Positions 19,931 through 29,191 of a DNA stretch of 64,000 nt are shown one piece after another. Numbering within the stretch: the first letter of the stretch is position 1; each line of letters starts with the position of its first letter. Position numbers and translations under genes: made by a program. This DNA is from Erpobdella octoculata (Eukaryota > Annelida > Clitellata > Hirudinida > Erpobdellidae), in NCBI GenBank assembly GCA_963978895.1, contig OZ022238.1, positions 33,843,093 to 33,907,092 of the forward strand. Direction: 5' to 3'. The notes under the pieces were generated by a model, which saw nothing but the letters and a program-made list of their open reading frames with translations, made no database searches and had not been told where the DNA came from.

Positions 19931-20046
19931 ATCTATTAGCCTATAAGATTATGGAGTTTGTGTATGGTAATAAATTATTTTTAAACCGATTTAGAGTATT
20001 GGAAAAAATTAAAAATAAAATCGATTCAGCCAAGTGCGCCACTTTT

Positions 20047-20067
20047 TTCAATCGAGTTTGCCTAAAA

Positions 20068-20134
<67 letters not shown>
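20047..20134. repeat. (TA)n microsatellite
   Basis: About 80 bp of TA. Confidence 0.95.
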
Positions 20135-20138
<4 letters not shown>

Positions 20139-20402
20139 TGCTCCCTTTAACTAAGTGGGGAAAAATAAAAAACATGTGGGCTGAAAAAAAAATAAAAACG
20201 GATGTTGTGAGTTGGGCATTATCGGCCCAATATGACTTTAGTAGTGAACTAGAATTTCGGCAAAAAATATTAAGTGAAAAACACACAAAAATATGCAATT
20301 AATATATACATATATAAAGTCCAATCTATATCTATATATATAAAAATGAATGTTTGTATATATGTATATATATATGTCCTTATATATTATTATGAGAATA
20401 AA

Positions 20403-21160
20403 AATGGCGGCGCTTCGGCGTGTGGCTTGCGTTGAGCTTCGTCTAATTTCGACTTTTTAGCTGACTTCTGAAATTTTTTTCAATCTTAAACTAGCATGAT
20501 TTAACCGAACTAAACTTAATGCATCGAATGACAGTTGTTTTTGCGGGCAACTTTGCGTTTTAATAGTGTTTTAGCGTCGTTTAAAAATTTAAATTATCAC
20601 CATGGATACAAATACGCTATTGCTTACGGCGTTTTTTTTTGCGACGTTCAAAATGACTTTAAACTGGCACGTCTTACTGATTAAACTCACTGTATCTAGT
20701 CACAGTTGTCTTTACGAGCAATTTTGCGTTTTTTTTTTTTTTAATATTGTGAAATTGAGTTCCATTGCCGCTTGACTTGACTACTACTCAATTATTCATG
20801 AGCAATGCACACACGAGTTGTCAGGCCATGAGTCAACGAACTACTTTCACACGTGATGCTCTTCTCGAATTCCGACAAGCAGCCCCTCCCATTCATCGTC
20901 AACTGCGCAAAATCTTGTTCTCCTTGCAACTATGGCTACCAATATGTAAACGGTGGTCACCTCGCCGCAGTGATCACAACTGGGAAACCAGTAAAACCAG
21001 GCAAGAAACCAAGGACCTAAAACGAACGAATCTATCGATAAATGCTACCTCAACTGGGGCAGCCGATGTGTCAGCATTGGGGACCCATGGTGTGGACAAA
21101 AAATGGACTACTGGCCGAACGACTAAATTTATTAAACCAAAGAATGAAATACGAATTGCC
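20403..21160 (+). mobile_element. L2-like LINE 5' leader and ORF2 start
   Basis: 20403-20750 is about 90% identical to 33363-33715, the 5' end of the L2-like LINE nested in LTR element A. The coding part after 20830 (TRDALLEFRQAAPP, LFSLQLWLP) resembles the start of CR1/L2 ORF2, ahead of the endonuclease. Beyond about 21150 the sequence changes to an RTE-type endonuclease. Confidence 0.65.
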
Positions 21161-21164
21161 GCGA

Positions 21165-23649
21165 GACTATTAAGCTCTTCTACTCCGGTGGTGACAAGCG
21201 AGAGGCGGGTGTTGGATTTATGGTGGGCCAGCGGGCTGCCCACAGTGTCGTCGCCTTCCAACCAATTTCTGAACGTCTGGCAGTCCTTTCCATCGATGGC
21301 ACAATCAAGACACACATCCTATCTGTCTACGCGCCGACCGAAACAAGCTCAGATGCAGCAAAAGACGCTTTCTACGCCGATCTACAAGCTGCGACTGATT
21401 CTATTCCGCAAACCGAAGTTACCATATTGGCAGGCGACTTTAACGCTCACGTCGGCGACAACCGTAGTGGCTGGGAAGAAACGCTTGGACGATTCGGCCA
21501 CGGAAAAATCAACGACAATGGGCAGCGACTGTTGTCGTTTGCATCAGTAAACAACCTCGTCATTGGCAACAGCCTCTTCCAACACCCAAAGAAGCATCGG
21601 CTCACGTGGAGAAACCCGTCGGGGAAAGATTCGGCCATGCTCGACTACGTTCTGATCAACAAGCGTTTTCGATCGACGCTCAACGACGTTCGAGCAATGC
21701 GTGGCCCTGATTGCGGATCTGATCACTACCTCGTGCGGGCCAAAATACAACTTCGACTCCAAAAAGCAATGAAGAAGACGCCGGCGGCTGTAAAGAGAAA
21801 CTGGACGTGCCTACGCGATCCGGCAGTTCGACACAAATTCCAGCTTGCTTTATCGAACAAGTTTGCGATCCTCAATACATTGGACGATGTCAACGATGAA
21901 GAAAAACAAATAACCAAATCCGTCATCGAATGTGCGGCGCCGTTATGTCCACCGATCCGTCGACGAACGCAGCCATGGATTTCGGATGAGTGTTTGGATT
22001 TGGTAGCTGAGCGGAAAAGAATCAAGCACGTCGATTTCGAACAATACCGGCGACTTAATCAAGAGGTAAGGCGGAAAATGAAGATCGAGCGAGAGGTGTA
22101 TTGGAACGATGTTGCAGCCGAAATAGAAGAAGCCGCATCACGACATGAATATCGAACATTGTATCAGACACTACAACGTTTAGGCGGAAAAACAAAATCG
22201 ATCAACGATAACATCAGGAAAACGGATGGAAAGTTTGTTAGTTCGTCCTCCGATCGATTACAGAGGTGGCGGGAATTCTTCCACGAACTGTACAACCACG
22301 ATCCGCCTGCAGGACCAGCCGCGGACCCGCCACAAATCGATCAACCGCAGATCCCATTTCCCGTCGACGTACCAACAATCGCCGAAGTGAAAGCGGCCGT
22401 CAAATCGCTCAAGAACGGAAAAGCGCCGGGCATCGATGAAATTACAGCCGAGATGATCAAAGCTGGTGGTGACATTCTATTGCAACGTCTACACGTCCTA
22501 TTGACATGCATCTGGGACACGGAGTACGTACCATCAGCGTGGAAGAAAGCGTTCGTCGTTCCCATTTTGAAGAAAGGAGACAGTCGAGAATGCAAAAACT
22601 ACCGCGGCATTAGTCTCCTTTCAATCGTTGGAAAAGTATTCACGAAGATCATTCAGTCACGACTACAAAAACATTGTGAACAATCGTGCCGAGAGGAACA
22701 GGCCGGATTTCGACCGAATCGTGGATGCATCGATCAAATCTTCGCACTACGCCAACTCGTAGAAGAGAGGGTTCGATGTGGCCGGCGGACTGTTGTTGTC
22801 TTCATCGACTTCAAATCGGCTTTCGACTGCATCCATTGGCCATCATTGTGGACGGCATTGGAAAGAGAAAACATACCGCCGAAAGTCATCCGTTTGTTAC
22901 AAGCGTCGTATAGTGGTTCGACCAGCTGCATCCGAATTCGAAACGACCTATCGGACGAGTTTACCATTCAAACCGGTGTCCGACAGAGAGACGTCGCCTC
23001 TCCGCTTTTATTTAACGTCGTGATCGATGCGATCATGAGGAAATCGTTCGAAGGAAGGCGTGGTGTTCAATACGACAAAAACAACTTTGTCACTGATCTG
23101 ATGTTCGCGGACGATAGCGCCGTATTCGCCGACACCGACGTGGAAGCTACAGATTGCCTAAACGACATCGGCGATATTGCCAAGTCATACGGCCTAAAGA
23201 TCAACGCCGAGAAGACCAAGGTATTAACAACGGACGGGTCGCCAGCTCATGTCCACCTAAATGATGTCCAGATCGAGCAAGTGACGAAATTTAAATACCT
23301 TGGATCGATCGTGCAGGAAAAGAAGACGTCGTCGTCGGCCGACGTCCACAGCTGCGTTGGCCAGGCGACTGCGGCATTTGCAGCTCTCAGATGGTGCGTT
23401 TGGAAGAGAACGAACATTGCAATCAAGACAAAAATTCGTCTTAACCGAACATTAATTCTTCCGATCCTCCTATATGGCTCGGAGACATGGACATTGTTTA
23501 AATCCGATGTGAATAGACTTGAAGTTTTCCAAATGCAATGCCTGCGGCGAATACTGGGAGTCTCCATCCGCGACCGCATTCGAAACGAGACGATCCTGAT
23601 CGACAAACACATCCAAAAACGGCGACTACGGTGGTTCGGGCACGTCTAG
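21165..23649 (+). CDS. RTE-clade LINE endonuclease and reverse transcriptase, truncated at both ends
   Basis: A long open frame of about 825 codons without an obvious start. The endonuclease shows VYAPTE, LAGDFNAHVG, LTWRNPSGKD and GSDHYLV. The RT shows WKKAFVVPILKKGD, NYRGISLLSIVGK, QAGFRPNRGC, FIDFKSAFDCIHW, QTGVRQRDVASPLLF, LMFADDSAVF and LGSIVQ, then the C-terminal PILLYGSETW, QMQCLRRILG and RRLRWFGHV. These are characteristic of RTE elements. The catalytic pair appears as FADD. The N-terminal catalytic block of the endonuclease is missing and the frame ends right after WFGHV, where RTE proteins normally continue. The body is uninterrupted and distinctly more GC-rich than its surroundings, which suggests a recent copy. 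Confidence 0.9.
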
Positions 23650-23659
23650 GATCTAGGGG

Positions 23660-24090
23660 GGGGAACTGAGAGCAAAAAATGAGCGGGAAAGCGACAGGGA
23701 ACGGATAACGACCTGGAGCGGGAGCGCAAGCGGGAAGGAAACGGGAGCGGAAAAAAACGCATTAGGTAAACCTCTCGCTCGCTCCCATTTCCTTCTCGGC
23801 TTTCCCGTTCCCTTTTCCGCTCCCGGTTGCTTTCCCGCTCCCGGTAGCTTTCCCGTTCTCGGTCGATTTTCCTTTCGATCGAGAACGGGAATGGGAGAGC
23901 AAGCATGAGCGAGAACGGGAGAGCAAGCGTGAGCGGGAACGGGAAAGGCGACCGGGAACGGGAGAGGAAACAGGAGCGGAAAAACGACCGGAAGCTGGAA
24001 AGCGGCCGGGAACGGGAAAGCGACCGAGAACGGGAAAGCAAACGGGAACGGGAAAGCAAGCGGGGAAGGAAACCTGAGCGAGAGAGACAA
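23660..24090. repeat. Purine/pyrimidine minisatellite forming a large inverted repeat
   Basis: The left half is pyrimidine-rich in its later part (CTTTCCCGTTCCC-like units). After a centre near 23875 the complementary purine-rich units (GGGAACGGGAAAGCGACC-like) follow to 24080. Long open frames on both strands are low-complexity artefacts. Confidence 0.75.
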
Positions 24091-24141
24091 ACATTAGTAA
24101 AACCTCTAAAAATCCCGGGCAACGCCGGGCACCCCCGCTAG

Positions 24142-24304
24142 TATATATATATAAATGAATGTTTGTTTATATATATAGGTATGTTATTTGCATTGCTACA
24201 CCATTCATCCGATCGTAATGAAATTTTCACACAACCTTGAGAGTCAAGGGGAATCAAATATAGAGAAAAAAATTTTGAAATCCGTCACAAAATGAGCGGA
24301 GCGG
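24142..24304 (+). mobile_element. Helitron 5' end fragment
   Basis: Starts with TATATAAATGAATGTTTG like the left end at 20331. It continues with ATCCGATCGTAATGAAATTT and ends in CACAAAATGAGCGGAGCGGG, shared in inverse orientation with 19840-19910. It abuts the CTAG end at 24141 directly, giving a head-to-tail arrangement of two Helitron ends. Confidence 0.5.
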
Positions 24305-24308
24305 GAAC

Positions 24309-24341
<33 letters not shown>

Positions 24342-24595
24342 GCGTATGTATGTGTGTATGTATGTATGTGTATGTGCATGTATGTGTGTGTGTTTATGTA
24401 TGTATGTATGTATGTATGTATGTATGTGTGTATGTGTGTGTATGTACGTATGTATGTATGTATGTATGTAAGTATGTATGTATGTATGCATGCATGTGCG
24501 TATGTATGTGTGTATGTATGTATGTGTATGTGCATGTATGTGTGTCTGTGTGTGTATGTATGTATGTATGTATGTATGTATGATTGTATGTATGA
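24305..24595. repeat. (TATG)n / (TG)n compound microsatellite
   Basis: About 290 bp of TATG, TGTG and TA units. A segment of about 120 bp (GTGCGTATGTATGTGTGTAT and its continuation) occurs twice, near 24340 and 24495. Confidence 0.95.
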
Positions 24596-25171
24596 TCAGC
24601 AATCTCGGCATTTATGATATCATCTATTTGGTCAGGTCTAATTTTTTCAACTAACCAAATGAGAATGTGTGCATGAGGCAATTCTCGTTTTTGTCATTCG
24701 ATTGAATAAATCCAGCATCGGGTATCACCAAAAACGTGTTGCTTTACAATGTAGTTCATCAGCGACCGAATTTTTTGTTTGAAGACACGTGCGGTGATGT
24801 CGTGCCGATCACTTGATGGTTGTCCGGGAAGCAGCATTTGAACAATTTCAATCCACTTTGGATTACAGGTTAAGGTAATGAATAGATCTGGCCGACAGTA
24901 ATGACGAACATATGTCATTGCATCCTGCGCATATTCATGCATATGACGCGGACTACCTATATAAGTAGCCGGTAGAATAGTTAATCGACCAATGTTAGCT
25001 GCATCTCCTTCGGCGCTCTTGTCTTCGAGAAGCACGAAGCCGGGCCATACTAACGCGGCGCCTTTCTCGCGCTAATTCCAGTTCTTCCGCGGTGGATTGG
25101 TTAACATTGTTCCGATGCCTAATGGCCTGACGGCTATTTTGGGAAAGATTAGATCTTCTGGGTCGCGGCAT
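24596..25171 (-). pseudogene. Helitron Rep protein relic
   Basis: The minus strand starts at ATG 25171 with an Arg-rich N-terminus (MPRPRRSNLSQNSRQ). It jumps after about 50 codons directly into the Helitron Rep-like region: LPATYIGSPRHM, DLFITLTCNPKW, ARVFKQKIRSLM and the HUH block PHAHILIWL. Helitron Rep nicks one strand during rolling-circle transposition. Here the large N-terminal portion between the two segments is deleted, a TGA at about 24694 replaces the conserved Trp codon before QKRELPHAH, and the rest of Rep and the helicase are cut off by the microsatellite at 24595. Inactive. Confidence 0.85.
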
Positions 25172-25866
25172 TGTTATTAATGATGTTTTTGTTAAAAGTA
25201 ATAAAACTTTAAAACTCGCAAATTAATTCCAATGAACGAAAATATAATATTGACAGAACAGCATTGACACTTTGTTAATGCCAAATGGAAAACGGAAAAT
25301 GCGAAACTAAAAATCATATATCTATGCTAAAAATATGTTTTATATTTTTATGGCCCATAAACAATTATTTTATTTTATATTTTAATTGAAAAAGATATTT
25401 ACTTAATTTTTCTGTGAGATTTTCAATTGTAAACAATGAAATAGTCAGAAAATTTAATAACATGCGCTCTACCCCATTTGCGCATAAATGTCATGTCGCG
25501 GAAAATTAAACATCTGTATATCTCGATAACTCAAACTCCAAATTGAAGATTTATTTTGTCCGTAAGACCAAATAGAGGATGCTCTACAACTTTGCCATTT
25601 GAAGTTTTTTTCTAGGACGCACTGTTAAGGCTGTATAGCTACCGGGCTACATACTGCGGTCCCCATGGGCCACTCCATGATTCAATGTTAATTTTTTTAG
25701 TTATTCTGTTAATAGGAGCTGAGAAAAATCCAATAAATCAAAAATCTCTAAAATCGGTTCAGCCGTTCTTGAGTTATAAGTGTCGTAACACAAACCCGAC
25801 TTCCTTTTATATATATAATATAAAAATTAATATATATATATATATATCAGTGCCTGTTTAAAAGTA

Positions 25867-25903
<37 letters not shown>

Positions 25904-26159
25904 TCTTTTAAACAGGCTCCATTGAACACAATTGACCACTCAACCTTGATCATCTTTCTTAACAAGCTCTTTTCATCCATTTGAAATGACGAGACATATA
26001 ATTAGAGAATTTATTGGTTAAAAATAGAGGAATAATAAAACGATAAAAACGATCAGGGTTAACTGGCCAGTTTCATATATATATATATATGTAGATTAGA
26101 ATCTTATGTTAAAAAAATTATAAACAAAAAATGGGCAGTTATTTTTAACGGAGCATGCA
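25172..26159. other. AT-rich intergenic with repeat ends and TA runs
   Basis: No gene recognised. 25740-25815 contains AAAATCGGTTCAGCCGTTCT followed by a TATATA run, a motif I associate with termini of dispersed repeats in animals. 25848-25915 is a TA run flanked by 13-bp inverted arms (GCCTGTTTAAAAG and CTTTTAAACAGGC). Short TA runs also lie at 26076-26090. Confidence 0.5.
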
Positions 26160-26164
26160 CGAAA

Positions 26165-26346
<182 letters not shown>

Positions 26347-26364
26347 CCATTTTCAGAACCCTAT

Positions 26365-26713
26365 TGTCAGGGTTCGCTCTACCGGACCTCCTGACAAGTT
26401 ATATCCTGCACCGTCGACCTGTCTAGACTTTCAGTCTAGACTTTCCGTCTAGACTTTCACTAGACTTTCAGTCTAGACTCTCAGTCTAGACAGGAACCCA
26501 TCGAACATTCGCAGACATTCTTTTGCGCGGGTTTCTGCAGCTATATATATATATATAGGGATTTTAAGCCCGCCAGGACAGTCTAGCTATTTAGTATCAG
26601 GCGAAATCCTGCGCGATTTTACATTTGATTTGCGCTTTATTAAAGTTGTTGTCGTTCCGAGTTGCCTTTTTCTTTCTATGTTCACGTCATTCTAGCAGGG
26701 AAGACGGCGACAT
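26365..26713 (+). repeat. 5' LTR of element A
   Basis: Starts TGTCAGGG and ends GCGACA. It is related to the LTRs at 28421, 31264 and 63554. It differs by an expanded array of TCTAGACTTTCAG-type units (26420-26490). A 15-bp TATA run is followed by the region leading to transcription start. Confidence 0.88.
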
Positions 26714-26716
26714 TTT

Positions 26717-26734
26717 GGTGGCAGCGGTGGGGTC
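26717..26734 (+). promoter_or_regulatory. Primer binding site, tRNA-Leu (element A)
   Basis: TGGTGGCAGCGGTGGGGT, three bases after the LTR, is complementary to the 3' end of animal tRNA-Leu (ending CCACCGCTGCCA plus CCA), with one mismatch. Confidence 0.8.
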
Positions 26735-26987
26735 AAGTCTCAGGAAGAAAGAGGTGCTCTCCAGCAAAGTTCGACACGCAAGTTCGTGAAGAAGATCTTT
26801 CTTGCCTGTAAAGTTCTCTTTGTGACCAAGGCTCGCCAGACGTTTCCGAGATCATCATCGGATCAGCTAACCAGTTACGAAACTTTCCGTGACTAGAACC
26901 CGTGCTCAAGGTTTGAGTTTCTTTTTGAGTTTTCCCGCCGGTCTGAGTTTAGATAAGTAGGTCTTTTTTATACTTATTTGGTTAAAG

Positions 26988-27425
26988 ATGGATAGCATGT
27001 CGTCCGGTGTTGAGGGTTATGGAAACCTAGCGCAATTACCTGGAGGGAATGTGTATCCAGAAAATTGGGAGAATGCGGGGAACGTTAGATGGAAAGACTC
27101 TAGTGGGTTTAGCGAAGATCCGGGTTGGGAGATCGACAAGGAGAACGTCACGAAAAACAAAACGTAGAGGTATGTTGGATGGTGTAGAAAGGAAGAAAGA
27201 ATTGGAAATAGAAAGACAGGTGGCGAATGAATCAATAGATAGATCGTTTCGAAAAAGGAAGTTGAAATTAAAAGAGATGAAGTTAGAAGAAGAACGAGAA
27301 AATAGAAGGCTAAGATGGCTTGAACTAGAAAAGATGAGAAGGACGGAAAAAACAAGGTGATTGAGAATGGAAGAACGCGAACGAATGATAGTTCAAAGAA
27401 CCGTCGAAGCTCGAATGGGAAGCAG
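26988..27425 (+). pseudogene. Gag N-terminus of element A, broken
   Basis: The first 48 codons (MDSMSSGVEGYGNLAQLPGG onwards) match element B's Gag start at 29192. A TAG at 27165 and a frameshift follow, and similarity resumes in the charged, helical region with EEERENRRLRWLELE. It then joins the myosin-like segment after MGSRAAQLQ. The C-terminal gag and the zinc knuckle are absent. Confidence 0.75.
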
Positions 27426-28420
27426 GGCTGCACAGCTGCAAGAATACAAGCTTGAAGCTGACGAACACGATGCAATGAAGGACGTCCTTGAAGTATCGAA
27501 AAAGAAATAGTCACGAAAAGCTTACACCTTTCAAGAGAGGATCGCACAATTAGTTGAAGAAAACGGTAAGCTCAATAAATCTAAGAATAAACTGCAATCT
27601 GAGATCGATGACATCAATGTTCTTCTGGACAACAAAAGGTCAAAGTTCTCAGTAATTGACAAAAAGCAAAGAAAATTCGATCAAAGCCTGGCAGAAGAAA
27701 AAATCATCTCTGAGAGGTTGACAATTGAAAGATATAAATTTTCAACCTGACTCGACAAGTTTATGGGCTGAACGAAGATCTGACCGAATAAAACAGAGCG
27801 AGAAGTCAACTGCAGAGAGAACTTGATGACCTGGTTTCTTCTAAAGATGACGTCGGAAAGAATGTTCACAAATTAGAAAAAGACAAGAGAGCTCTTGAAG
27901 CTCAGGTGGAAGCCCAGAAGATGAAGAACTCGAAGATGAAGTTCAAGGAACCGAAGATGCTAAGTTGAGACTGGAAATGAATATGCAAGCCTTGAAAGAT
28001 CAGTTGATGAGAGAGGTGCAGTCAAAAGAGGAATTGGGTGTATAAAGGAGGAAGGGTCTTCTTAAAAAGATAAAAGACATGGAAGCTGAACTTGGAGAAA
28101 AAAAGAAACAGAGGCAGCTTGCAACGAATGCCCGGAAGAAAGTTGAAGGTGACTACAGAGCTATTGAGGAACAACTTGCTGATGCTCTGAAAGTCAAAGA
28201 TGAAGCCTTGAAGCAGTTCAAAAGTTACCAGGTCCAGATCAAAGAATTCATGCACGAGATTAAATCAATCAATGTAACCAAAAAAGAGTTGTCAAATGAA
28301 AGTAAAGAGAGATACAAGAGATAGAAGCAGATTGAAGCTGAACTTCTCCAACTTCAGGAAGATCTGGCAGCTTCAGAGAGAGCCAGAAGAGCTCTACATG
28401 GAGACTACGAACAAGATACC
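27420..28420 (+). pseudogene. Captured intronless segment of non-muscle myosin II heavy-chain tail
   Basis: About 330 codons of coiled-coil rod, broken by stops (27508, 27750, 28042, 28322) and frameshifts. Recognisable blocks in rod order are [75 protein letters not shown] and LQLQEDLAASERARRA. These match the S2/LMM part of non-muscle or smooth-muscle myosin II. The sequence is collinear with the protein and no intron is visible, so it derives from spliced RNA. It lies between Gag and the RNase-H-like remnant of element A, in the sense direction. The last block (SERAR...GDYEQDT) is also present in element B at 30447-30500. Confidence 0.88.
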
Positions 28421-28536
28421 TGTCAGGGGTCGCTCTACCGGACCTCCTGACAAGTGTATCTTGCACCTGTCGACCTGTCTAGACAGGAACCTAGACATTA
28501 ATTGGCAGACGTTGTTTTCTTGTTGTTTGTTGACGT

Positions 28537-28578
<42 letters not shown>

Positions 28579-28926
28579 AGTTTATAGTCCTTTACACCAA
28601 GTGTTTTAAGACTGAAACGGCTGTGTCAGAAGCACCTAAGTACTACCAGTCGTGGATCATAATTTGATCCTTTTAACTTTTCCCTCCTCCTTTCTCCAGG
28701 CTTGGGACTGGCTTGCAAAAGCAAGGCGGAGTTTTGTTGACGTGTTTCCTGAGGCTATATATATAGCGCTTTGAACCCCGCCAGTAGAGTCTAGCTATTT
28801 AGTATCAGGCGAAGTCCTGCTCGTTTTTACATTTGATTTGCGCTTTATTAAAGTGTTGTTGTCGTGTTGTTGTGTTGCCTTTTTCTTCCTGGTGTTCACG
28901 GCATTCCAGCAGGGAAGACTGTGACA
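28421..28926 (+). repeat. 5' LTR of element B, with SINE inside
   Basis: TGTCAGGG to TGTGACA. It is 506 bp because of a 194-bp SINE plus a 13-bp target duplication; without them it is about 299 bp, like the right LTR. It includes the palindromic CTGTCTAGACAG and a conserved TATATATAG box. Confidence 0.92.
28541..28734 (-). mobile_element. SINE inserted in the element B 5' LTR
   Basis: On the minus strand it reads CTCCGCCTTGCTTTTGCAAG, CCAGTCCCAAGCCTGGAG, a GGAGGAGGG box, ATGATCCACGAC, then the tail TCTTAAAACACTTGGTGTAA and a poly(A) of about 35. It is flanked by 13-bp repeats TGTTGACGTGTTT (28528-28540 and 28735-28747). Same family as the copies at 43072, 44244 and 44540. I see no convincing tRNA-like A/B boxes. 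Confidence 0.9.
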
Positions 28927-28929
28927 TTT

Positions 28930-28947
28930 TGGTGGCAGCGGTGGGAT
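28930..28947 (+). promoter_or_regulatory. Primer binding site, tRNA-Leu (element B)
   Basis: TGGTGGCAGCGGTGGGAT is fully complementary to the 3' end of animal tRNA-Leu including CCA, as I recall that sequence. Confidence 0.85.
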
Positions 28948-29191
28948 CAAGTAGCAGGAAGAAAGAAGTGCGACAAACAAGTTCGGGAAGAAGATCTCTC
29001 TTGCCGATGAAGTTCTCCTTGTGACCAAGACTCGCCAGACGTTTTCGGGATCAGCTAACCAGTTACGAGACTTTCCGTGGCTAGAATCGGCCGACCCATC
29101 CGAACTCAAGGTTTGAGTTTCTTTTCGAGTTTTCCCGCTGGTCTGAGTTTAGATAAGTAGGTCTTTTATATTGATACTTATCTGGTTGAAG

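Larger units (their letters stand above)
20331..24141 (+). mobile_element. Helitron-bounded block carrying an L2-RTE LINE chimera
   Basis: The left end starts TCTATATATATAAAAATGAA and the right end has a CCCGG-GCAACG-CCGGG hairpin (24114-24129), a short spacer and CTAG (24138-24141) followed by T. Both are Helitron-type termini. The block lacks Rep/helicase coding. It contains 20403-21160 (5' leader and ORF start of an L2-like LINE), 21165-23649 (RTE-type LINE coding region) and a GA/CT-rich palindromic tract (23660-24090). The terminal calls rest on motif recognition, and the content could reflect capture or later insertion. Confidence 0.55.

Noticed and set aside
23646..24141. Ser/Arg- and Pro/Phe-rich frames near the Helitron end
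   Set aside because: All arise from the purine/pyrimidine minisatellite; composition alone explains them.
24308..24617. Long open frames rich in His-Thr-Tyr-Ile or Val-Cys-Met-Tyr on both strands
   Set aside because: They translate the TATG/TG microsatellite and have no independent support as genes.
27049..27360. Independent coiled-coil host gene
   Set aside because: The frame matches the Gag N-terminal region of element B and lies between an LTR/primer site and the captured myosin piece.
28079..28324. Functional myosin exon
   Set aside because: The flanking myosin sequence is collinear without introns, has several stops and frameshifts, and lies inside an LTR element.
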